64,000 nt of DNA, taken from assembly GCA_963971575.1 (NCBI GenBank), contig OZ020616.1:59006907-59070906 (forward strand). The letters run 5' to 3'. This stretch comes from Liopterus haemorrhoidalis. Lineage: Eukaryota; Arthropoda; Insecta; Coleoptera; Dytiscidae. Numbering within the stretch: position 1 is the stretch's first letter; the number at the start of each line of letters is the position of its first letter. Below, piece by piece: positions 55,558 to 64,000 of this stretch. The translations under genes were made by a program, and so were the position numbers. The notes beneath the pieces are model-generated. The model saw only the letters and a list, made by a program, of their open reading frames with translations. It was not told where the DNA came from and made no database searches.

Positions 55558-56653
55558 AAAAACGAACGGGCTTAAGTAACAATCCAATATTATATATTTT
55601 ACGTATATATGCTTATATTATGTACATATATTTATCAATAAAATGTTTTTTGACACTTGTCTGTCAAAATCTGTAATTTTTATCCAATGGATAATATTTA
55701 TCAGTACCTACACGGTGGGAATAACTTATTCTGTGGATAATCTAGTTACTCTATAGATAATTAATTGGAAATACGCCAAAAATCGTTTATTCCCTTGATA
55801 ACTATTTATCCTATTGATAGTAAATTTTATCTATGGTTGGAAATACCGGGCCTAAGTAACTCTTTACTTTCAGGACGACCTTTATACATTCCCAATGCGA
55901 TTTTTTCATTCATGAGAAAATATCATTAATTACAGGTCTATATTACCAATTATACAGGGTGTCTCATATCGTGTTACCTATATTTTGATCCATAGGTGAT
56001 GTGTCTATTGTTCGTTGTAGGGGGTGAATCGAGGGACGGTCGGGGGGAGAAAAACAAGTGAAGAGGGTTGGAAACAATGGTGGCACGTCAACTATCATTA
56101 CTCGCGTGGCCCTGATCGAACAATACCTAATTGTACAGCTTGATGAAAAGATGACAAGAAAATTAGGGAAAAGCCAGAGAAAATATCGATTGTTGCAAAA
56201 CTTGAAAAAGATAAAAAATATTGGGCAATGTTCATAATCTTTTACTAAATTTTAATAGCACTACTAAGACAAAATACTAAGCCTTCAAGAAAACTCCAAA
56301 AAGCAAAAAAAAACATGTCCCATAGTTTTTATTTTATGTTGCATTATGAAAAATTCAATATATTATTGCTCAACGACACAATTTTAGGGAAATCGGCGAA
56401 ACAGTGCAGTTGCGTCACTTGAAACGTCATAAAAAAATGTGACGTCAGGTTTAGTACGTTTACATTCATTTATTTAACGAATGTAATATTTGTACGCTGT
56501 CACTTGTTTCGAAATGAAATGAAAAGATAAGAATAAGAACAGAATAAAAACAAATAAACTATTCTAATAGGCAAAATAGTCCTACAAAGGACTGGTGTGA
56601 TCCGAAAATATGATCAAAGAAAAGAAAATAAAAATTTAATATAACCTAAAAAC
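55558..56653. other. Mostly unassigned; TATCYA-rich TIR-like scrap at 55660-55860
   Basis: 55700-55860 is dense in TGGATAAT/TATCTAT motifs and ends GGAAATACCGGGCC, resembling the subterminal region of Harbinger-type elements. At 55964 TACAGGGTGTCTC resembles a transposon end. No frame is recognised. Confidence 0.4.
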
Positions 56654-56913
56654 CAGGGCTTCGAACCGTTATTTTTTTCGTTTCGGTTTTCGTTCCGGCA
56701 AAAATAACGGTTTTTTTCGGTTTTCGGTTCAGTTCCGGGTGATAAATTTTTAAATGCTTTTATTTGCTTTAGAAATTTATTTTCTACTATAATTCATAAC
56801 ACTTTATTCCTTATTTTGTGATAATCATACCAAGGTAGCTGCCGGGGGGAGGGATTCTGGGCGTTCACTCACCCGTTTTTTCGGTTTCGGTTCAGTTCCG
56901 GTTCGAAGCCCTG
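56654..56913. mobile_element. hAT MITE (CAGGGCTTCGAACC family), 260-bp copy
   Basis: Both ends complete (CAGGGCTTCGAACCG ... CGGTTCGAAGCCCTG), internally shorter than 51417-51913. Flanks CTAAAAAC and CTTTATAC match at only five of eight positions, so the duplication is decayed or absent. It abuts the tandem array. Confidence 0.85.
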
Positions 56914-57315
56914 CTTTATACTAAGGATCAATGGAACTGAATACACGCGATTACATCCCCAACACTGGCAATATGCAATCGTGTGGTCAAGCATCCACCG
57001 ATCCCTCATTTTAGGTTCCTAGGCAGCACTTTATACTAAGGATCAATGGAGCAGAATACACGCGATTGCATCCCCAACCCTGGCAATATGTAATCGTGGA
57101 TATTTTATGTTTTTTAAGGTGTTGAAAAGCACCCACAGATCCTTCATTATACGTTCCTACGGAGCACTTTATGCTAAGGATCAATGGAGCTGAATACACA
57201 CATTTGCATCCTCAACCCTGGCAATATGCAATCGTGGATATTTTGAGTTTTTTAAGGGGTTGCCCAGCATCCATAGATCCCTCTTTTTTGGTTCTTAGGG
57301 AGCATGTCATACTAA
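56914..57315 (+). repeat. Tandem repeat, ~110-140-bp units
   Basis: Three units, each with ACTAAGGATCAATGGA, ACATTTGCATCC-type sequence, CCTGGCAATATGCAATCGTG and GCATCCATAGATCCCTC. Unit length varies because a TTTTATGTTTTTTAAGG segment is missing in the first. Non-coding. Confidence 0.8.
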
Positions 57316-57339
57316 GCAACTTATACACCAATTTAGGCT

Positions 57340-58620
57340 ATTAGCGCCCGAATGACATATAGATTTACTTAATTGTATTAAAAATATTGAATTGAAAAAT
57401 ATTCCAAAAAAATATAAATATATATTTTTGAAAAATAATTTTTAATTTTTTTAAGTCAATTATAAAAAAGTCGACCGGCGTAGCGTAGTGGTAACACATA
57501 TGCTCTGCGTTGCTAAGGTCTCGGGTTCGAATCCCGTTCAGGCATGGACTTTTTCAAAAAATAATTGTCCTGGCTAATTGCCAAAGCAGCAATGGCCATA
57601 AAAATAAAAAAAAACAAAATAAAACTTGAGTTACAGATTCAAAAAAAATCCATTTTTTTGAGAAATTTCTTGACAAAAAATGTGCCGAAAAAAATCACTT
57701 AATAATATACTTACAAAACCTGGCGTAAAAAAATCACATATTTTTCAGTAACTGGTAAAAATGGTGTACAGCAGCTTAGGCTATTAGCGCCCAAAAGACG
57801 TATAGATTCACTATTGTGTTAAAAATATTGAATCGAAAAATATTCCAAAAAAATTTAGAAATATTTTCGAAAAACATTTTTAAAAATTTTTGAATCAAGT
57901 ATATAATAAAATCTGAGGTACAGATTTTAAAAAAATATCAAAAAATCCAATTTTTTGAGAAATTTCTTGACAAAAAAATGTGCCAAAAAAAATCACTTAT
58001 TATATACTAACAAATCTTGGCGTAAAAAGATCGCATTAATTTTTCTGTAACTGGAAAAATGGTGTAGAACAATATTTAAAATCCAGATTTTTTTAAAATT
58101 TGAAAAAATGGTATGCTGCATCTTTGGCTAGTAGCTCCCAAAGAACATACGAACTTACTTAGAGCTATTAAAAATATTGAATGGAAAAAACATTCCAAAA
58201 ATTTATCTTCACAATACTTAGAAAACATTTAAATTTCACAGAATTTTTGAAATTTGAAAAAATGGTGTACTGCACTTTAGGCTATTAGCGCCCAAAGAAC
58301 ATACAAACTTACTTAGAGCTGCTAAAAATATTGAGACGTAAAAACATTCCAAAAATTCACAATACTTACAAAAAAAATTAAATCCACAGAATTTTTGTAA
58401 ATTTAAGAAAATGGTGTATAGAATTTTCTGCTATTAGCGCCCAAGGAACATACATACTTAGAGCTATTAAAAATATTCAATCGAAAAAACATAAAATTTA
58501 CCTGTACAATACTTACAAAAAAATTTAAATCCACAGAATTTTTTAATTTTGAGAAAATGGTGTGCAGCATCTTTGGCTATTAGCTCCCAAGGGATGTCGA
58601 CTCAGTACAGGATGTCCCTC
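57340..58620 (+). repeat. Degenerate tandem array (TTAGGCTATTAGCGCCC units)
   Basis: GGCTATTAGCGCCCAAAGAA or variants start units near 57346, 57778, 58122, 58276, 58428 and 58575, followed by CATAYAGACTTACTTAGAGC and AAAATATTGAATCGAAAAA. Spacing is ~150 bp late in the array and longer early, where extra sequence, including a tRNA-like block, is present. No coding content. Confidence 0.8.
57475..57546 (+). ncRNA. tRNA-like sequence inside the tandem array
   Basis: TAGCGTAGTGGTAACA (A box) and GGGTTCGAATCCCG (a textbook B box and T arm) are correctly spaced for a tRNA. The T stem pairs perfectly (CTCGG/CCCG-type), but the anticodon and acceptor arms do not pair well. No convincing isotype. It may be a tRNA pseudogene or SINE head. 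Confidence 0.5.
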
Positions 58621-59225
58621 CTTAACCCTTCAATAGACACTCAACTTGTTTCATCACTATTGCACTTTTTCAAATTTTACTTTTTATAAAACTGGTAAAA
58701 ATGTGCACACACAGCATTTATGGCTACTAGCGCTTAAGGTAGTTATTATATTTAAGGGTATTTTATACAAAAAATGCACTGGTCAACATGTGTTGTTACT
58801 TGAACGTTACGTTGAACGTTTCATAAACGAATGTGAACGAGAAATATTTGGAAGGATTAATGACGTAATGTCTACCAATATTATCAAATAAAGGCTTAAG
58901 CAAAGAAATTAATCCTCTTAATTAGTTTCGCTAATGAAAATTTTAATGTGGATTTTTTTGCGTAGTTCTGTATTGCGTAAACAATAAATGGTCCACGACA
59001 ATACACAGCAATTTAAATATAAAAATTTAAAAATAATTTTTTAAATTTATAATAATTTTGTTAACCAGTATTAGCATTATAGGCTATTTTAAACGTTTAC
59101 GCGGAACTAAATTGCTTTTGCGTAGTTCTGTATTTTAACAATAAATGTATAAACAATAAATGGATCCCGACAGTGCACAGCATTTTTAAATATAAAAATT
59201 TTAAAATGTTTTTTAAAATTTATTA
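58621..59225 (+). repeat. Local duplication around 58955-59055 and 59115-59225
   Basis: TTTTGCGTAGTTCTGTATT followed by ACAATAAATGG and CACAGCAATTTAAATATAAA occurs twice about 160 bp apart. Between the copies, AAACGTTTACGCGGAACTAA is a CAGTCTG-MITE end remnant. The 81-codon frame at 58646-58891 is not recognised. Confidence 0.55.
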
Positions 59226-59748
59226 CAAGGCTTGGAATCGTTATTTTTTTCGTTTCGGTTTTCTTTCCGGTTCAATTAAAAAAATATATATCAGTTTGGT
59301 TCCGGATTTCGTTTTTTTTTCGTTTCGGCAAAAAAAAACGTTTTTTTTTCGGTTTTCGTTTCAGTTCCGAGTGATAAATTTTTAAATGCTTTTATTTGTA
59401 TTAGAAATTTATTTTCTACTATAATTTAGAACAACATTTTATTCTTTATTTTGTAATAATCATACCAAGGCTGCTGCCAGGGGGGGGGGGTTCTGGGCGT
59501 TCCCCCCTCCCCTGAAATAATAGAATCGCAATTTCTTTTTTACTTGTCAGAAAAATTACGATTGTTTTCTGCTCATCAGTTTAAAAAATAATGTTAAATA
59601 AAATATAATTTATATTCACTCACATAACCATTATCTGAACCGAAATAAACCGATATTTTTTTTCGGTTCAGTTCCGGTTTTTGTTCCGACAAAAATAACG
59701 TTTTTTTTTTTTTCGGTTTTCGGTTCAGTTCCGGTTCGAAGCCCTGCT
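59226..59748. mobile_element. hAT MITE (CAGGGCTTCGAACC family), ~520-bp copy
   Basis: The right end is intact (GGTTCGAAGCCCTG); the left has decayed to AAGGCTTGGAATCG. Same GTTTCGGTTTTC subterminal repeats, plus a G-run and GTTCTGGGCGTTCCCCCC in the middle, which 56654-56913 shares in part. Confidence 0.85.
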
Positions 59749-60066
59749 AAAAACAATACAGTAAACACAAAATCAAATAAGAAAATAAATAACTAAATAG
59801 AAAACTCCTAAATAAACAACAAAATAAATAAAAAAGGTTTTTAGAAATTACTATAAGTTAGATATTTGAACACAAGTCAGTATCAAAACACAACAGACGT
59901 ATTATTAAATGACAAATGTAAACATAGTTTTATTCAGGGATACCAATACACATGTCCCTATATTAAATAAACACTTTTAAAATTTGTAAATCTTCAAAAT
60001 GACTATCGAACACAAGCTAAATATGACTTCAAAAGGTATGTTGTAGTAAAAGTAAAGAGTAAATTA

Positions 60067-60462
60067 CAGTCTGTTCCAAACGGTTAAGCGGAACTAAATG
60101 GGAATTTCGTTCTTTTAGGTTGTCACGAGAAGGGACCTTGCTTGGGTTATTTCATTTTTCATGTTGAAATGTCAAAATTTAAAATTCCAACAATGAAACC
60201 ATGGAAACGAATGACATATGTCATTTTTTTTACGTATTTTAATGACAAAAAAATAAATAAATGGGAAATTTGTATTAAGAATGACACAAAAAATCATAAT
60301 ATAAAGAAAATGACATTTTAAAATGATATTAACCTTAACCAAAAAATGTTTATTGTAAGTATGATTTACAAAGCTTAAACAAAACGGCCGAAAAGCATGA
60401 TTTAAACGATGATAATAACTAGATTGCCAAATCTAGTTCCGCTTAACCGTTTGGAACAGACT
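60067..60462. mobile_element. CAGTCTG-family MITE, copy 3
   Basis: CAGTCTGTTCCAAACGGTTA and its complement bound about 396 bp. TA precedes the left end; the last G of the right end is lost as in copy 1. A ~20-bp deletion near 60222 relative to copy 1. Confidence 0.88.
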
Positions 60463-61193
60463 TTAGCTTATAATTCACGTGCAAAAAAAAATGTTTTAGT
60501 TATTTTTTCGCCACTAAGTTTGTCATTGAAGTTATGACGCAAAATGACGAACTGCGCTGTTTCAGCGACTGAGCTATAGCATCGTCTCGTGGCACACCGG
60601 TGTACCGCAACACATCTTTTACAGAGCACTACAATAAACGATTGTTTCCCACGATTGTGAACAGACTATCCGTGTTTTTACCAAGCCAAATCATCCCTTT
60701 TTATTGTAAATTAGGAGTCAATTGTCCCCTAACAACCATATATTAAGTGTTGATGAGTTATAGGAGTAGTTACTTTATTTAGTGATGTTGGTAGGTCGTC
60801 GCGACGCCCACCGGAAGTAGTGACACGCGGCTGCACGCCGGATGTTTACTCAATTAGGGTGTTATTATATTTCAGGTTCTCACCATTAGACACTACACCA
60901 AGCCGATTGTTATCATAGAAAGCTTGTTGAACTTTTGATAAAATAGCTTTTAAATTCATTAACCCCCCTCCCAACTACCAGAGGAATAGAGAGGAGATAA
61001 ATTGCACTATTCATATACATTTTTATTACTTTCCAAATATTGTGACGAGCTATGCCTTTTGATATAATTGCCTGAAAGTGCATTTATATTATCATGCACG
61101 TATAATTTCAAGCACGTAGCGTTTCATGCACGAATATGAAACTTAACCAAAAATTTAAAAGCCAGATTTACAAGTTCACATGGTTCCACAAAT
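60463..61193. other. Unassigned; weak tRNA-like scrap at 60545-60600 (minus)
   Basis: The minus strand has GATGCTATAGCTCAGTCGCT, which fits a tRNA A box, but no proper T arm at the right distance. A GC-rich patch at 60790-60845 contains GTCGTCGCGACG. No gene is recognised. Confidence 0.35.
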
Positions 61194-61763
61194 AGACCGG
61201 GAGCTCATGACAGTTTTTGGTCTACGATTTCATACAGCATGCCTTTTGGAGGAGAGAATATTTACCCTGTGACAACAAAAAAGGGATGGTACTAAACCCC
61301 TGCACGCTTTCCGGTCATAGGGGAAATTGCATTTCCACTTAAACACAAAATTTTTGTGCTTTTCTCTGATTTAATATTGCTTGCCCTTTTGTCAAAAGAA
61401 AGTTATAACAAATTTAAAGTCTTTTAAATATATCCATGTGATTCGGAGGGTCCCAAAGGGCTCAAACGGTCATGTGATCTTGTAATAAAAAAAATATGAT
61501 TTTCCGCGTTTTCATACAGCATGCCTATAATTAAAAGACTTTAAATTTGTTATAACTTTCTTTTGACAAAAGGGCAAGCAATATTAAATCAGAGAAAAAC
61601 ACAAAAATTTTGTGTTTAAGTGGAAATGCAATTTCTCCTATGACCGGAAAGCGTGCAGGGGTTTAGTACCATCCCTTTTTTGTTGTCACAGGGTAAATAT
61701 TCTCTCCTCCAAAAGGCATGCTGTATGAAATCGGAGACCAAAAATGTCATGAGCTCCCGGTCT
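61194..61763. repeat. Near-perfect long hairpin (234-bp arms)
   Basis: Left arm 61194-61427, loop 61428-61530, right arm 61531-61763. By eye the arms differ at about five positions in 233, one of them an indel. Ends AGACCGGGAGCTCATGACA. The loop contains TTTCATACAGCATGCCT, a direct repeat of part of the left arm. No TIR-flanking duplication and no coding content. It could be a foldback element or a hairpin-RNA locus. Confidence 0.9.
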
Positions 61764-61837
61764 AAAAAGTATATTTACACCACAACAGTCACCAAAGTAA
61801 CCAGATCTGGTTTCGTATTACAAAATGAGACAGATTA

Positions 61838-61900
61838 TACCAGTGTTTCTCAACCGGTGGTCCTCAGCAAAATTTTAGTGGTCCGCTAAAGGGTTATACA
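61838..61900 (+). mobile_element. hAT terminus fragment
   Basis: CAGTGTTTCTCAACCGGTGG followed by GTCCTCAGCAAAATTTTAGTGG is the classic 5' end of hAT elements (CAGTGTTTCTCAACC). No right end is found nearby. Confidence 0.6.
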
Positions 61901-62949
61901 TGATTATTTTTGTTAATTTTTTTATGGTCTTTTGTTCATTTTCTGTGATTTTTGTTTATTTTTCAGTGTTTTTTAGTGTTTTGTAGGTATGACTAAGAAG
62001 TACTTCTTTTCTTTTTGATTTGGCATTTTTCTGTGTCTTTTGGTATTTGTAAATAAATTTCTATAAGCTTTTCACTTTTATAAGAACAAACTAAGAGAAA
62101 ATTTTGTTTTCAACAGTTTGCACCTTTGAAACTGTATGTCATGTTGGTATTACAGAAAAATAATTTGAAAAGTCAGATTATAAATATGCCAGTTAAAAAA
62201 ATATCATTTGGCATATTTCATTTTGAATAGTGACATCTTAAATATTTTGAAATATTATATTTAGGTTAGTATAATACTAACCTAAAATAATACAAACATA
62301 ACCCAAAACTGTAAAGCCTTTTTTACAATATATCCAAGTTTCTAAAAGTCAGTAATACACTAAATCACCAAAATAACCAGATCTAGTTTGTCTTTACAAA
62401 AGTGAACAGCTTATATGAATATTTTCATATGTATGAACAATTTTGTTCTATTTATTTTTTACTGTCTATTATTTATTTGATGTCCCTTTAAATGAAAATA
62501 TTTTAATAAAGGTTCTCCCTAATGAAATAATGAAAAATGTGTAATGCGTGGAATTCTAGTTTTGTGAATGAAATGTCCTGATTAATCGAACAGGCAATAA
62601 CATAGAGAGGGACGAGCGACAGATGACATACAAGGGTCTTCCCATTGTCATCCAGATAAAACCAATACCTAAACAGCACACAGGGTCGGACTGGCCGCAC
62701 CTACACCTACTTAACAACTTTAATACCCAGGGATATCACCATCAACAGGAATAGATTTAATTGTTGAGACGGATAATATACCCAGAAAATAATAGTGAAT
62801 ATGAAAATTACTAGAGATTTAATCTTGTGAAGACTAAGATGGAGAGTGTAAATTTTAAATTAGCTCAATAGCTTTGTAGTGTCATATAGTGGTGGATTAG
62901 TAAATTGAAGCGGTCCGGGAAACTTTTGTATATAGGACTCAATTAATAG
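61901..62949. other. No recognisable feature
   Basis: Contains a GTGTTTTGTAGGTATGACTA scrap at 61976 that matches the HINE 5' subterminal repeat without the microsatellite. A 65-codon frame at 62503-62700 is not recognised. Confidence 0.45.
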
Positions 62950-63095
62950 AAATCAGCTGTGGCCACCACAGGACCGACCGCTATCACAAAGTGCTTGTAT
63001 AAAATACAATATAGCAGCAGAGTAGAAATAAATTGTCCTAATATTTTCTAGCAGAGATATTATTTATCATGACCATGGAAACGTTACATATAAGT
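62950..63095 (+). repeat. Dispersed repeat, partner at 2340-2485
   Basis: CACCACAGGACCGACCGCT through CATGACCATGGAAACGTTAC. See 2340-2485. Confidence 0.7.
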
Positions 63096-63349
63096 ATAAA
63101 AAAATAAATACTTAATAAAAACTTCAAAAATATCTCAAATAAAAGTTATTAGATATTGCTTTTATAGCAACTTTTGTTAAATAATTTTTTTCTAAATATT
63201 ATTGTTATTCGCAAAAATCTTAAAATCGACACGAGTAAACTCCCATTTCTAGTCAACCGATTTTTACCAAAAGTTGATCAACTCGTGCCATTGATGTCAA
63301 AAGCTTAAATATGAAGTTTCATAAAAATCCTTTTAGCCGAATTTGCTCT

Positions 63350-63465
63350 GCACGTGTACATAGACAGACGGACGGACGGACGAACAGACAGACAGACAGA
63401 CATACAGACAGAGAGACAGACCGACAGACAGACCGACAGATAGACCGACACACAGACCGACAGAT
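63350..63465. repeat. Imperfect (GACA)n microsatellite
   Basis: GACGGACGGACGGACG followed by ACAGACAGACAGACA and ACAGACCGACA variants. Preceded by TTTGCTCTGCACGTGTACAT, different from the flanks of the HINE microsatellites. Confidence 0.9.
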
Positions 63466-63567
63466 ATCATGCTAAAAATAATCAAAACGTTATGTAGGGA
63501 CCTCAATTCGTGGAGATCCATCGAAATCTCGAAATGTCAAAATCGGTATGATCACAATACCTCCCTT

Positions 63568-63793
63568 ATACCATGTGTTCAAAAAGAAATTACATAAGGG
63601 TTGGCTGTGGAAAAATAAAATAATGTGTACTGCAAGCTTTAACTGCCAATTAATTAATCATAATTTTCTATGCCAACAACAGTTTCTTTGCTGTACCTAA
63701 ACGTTAGTCAATTGTTATATAAAGCTTGCAATAGACATTATTTTATTTTTCCAAAGCCAACTCTTATGTAATTTCTTTTTAAACTCATGGTAT
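63568..63793. repeat. Hairpin/foldback element (~70-bp arms)
   Basis: CCATGTGTTCAAAAAGAAAT and on to GCAAGCTTTA (63571-63641) is inverted at 63720-63790 with about seven differences by eye; the loop is about 78 bp. TATACCATG / CATGGTATA extends the arms. Probably a small MITE. Confidence 0.8.
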
Positions 63794-64000
63794 ATGTTGA
63801 CGGTCGGTAAAAACAAAAAAGCCGATATTAGGACTTTCTCCTCTAGTTTTCCCAGAACTGTTACTACAAATTCTAATAAAGATATTTTATGACCCATTTC
63901 ACGCGTAATACCTATAAGACGAATTGATTGATGAGTGGGGCCAAAAGTCCCGAATGTTTATGTTCAAAAAGATAAAGAAATTGACATAAATTCACTGATA

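Noticed and set aside
60545..60600. tRNA gene on the minus strand
   Set aside because: Only an A-box-like match; no T arm at the right spacing and no acceptor stem.

Overview
The window is AT-rich nuclear DNA from an insect, very probably a species with a large, repeat-laden genome. A beetle is my guess, at low confidence. The evidence is one recognisable developmental gene, the ParaHox homeobox gene intermediate neuroblasts defective (ind/Gsx, minus strand, 50231-50884), set in about 63 kb of transposable-element debris. Apart from that gene, every coding trace I can recognise belongs to a transposon. No rRNA, CRISPR or operon structure is present, and no intact tRNA gene is convincing.

Layout. 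1-1750 is a nest: a Harbinger-type MITE abuts a mariner, which holds a pogo-like MITE, which holds a smaller MITE. 2340-3640 is a dispersed repeat plus a degenerate satellite. 5260-6394 and 12478-13976 are inverted copies of one TIR element. 7919-8935 is a GC-rich-TIR element with a nested MITE. 8990-10820 holds LINE fragments, one of them tandemly amplified. 10935-11996 is a mariner. 14510-16627 is a MITE followed by a dead Tc1 transposon. 18935-19748 and 28534-29232 are internally deleted hAT elements. 22167-24000 has two mariners and a LINE tail. 26542-27913, 36391-37282 and 54618-55557 are copies of a HINE/DINE-1-like (Helentron-associated) element carrying a (GTCT)n microsatellite and a tRNA-like module. 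30921-32181 and 35319-35880 are foldback elements. 32938-34509 is a decayed PIF/Harbinger. 38012-40586 holds two MITEs and a piggyBac derivative. 45837-46209 is a hAT MITE with an internal minisatellite. 47056-49870 is a mariner plus a degenerate array, then ind. 51417-53055 has a hAT MITE and a helix-turn-helix-like ORF split by a foldback element with a 9-bp target duplication. 56654-58620 is tandem arrays. 61194-61763 is a near-perfect 0.57-kb hairpin.

The most unusual features are the HINE-like family, whose copies carry a tRNA-Thr(CGT)-like or tRNA-Arg(CCT)-like module and, in one copy, an uninterrupted ~477-bp GTCT array; the long hairpin at 61194-61763; and the long-TIR foldback element at 52442-53055. 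Near-identical lengths and sequences of several repeat pairs (372 bp; 816/818 bp) suggest recent activity. ind would work as a neuroectodermal transcription factor. The transposons are not functionally linked to it beyond forming its flanks.
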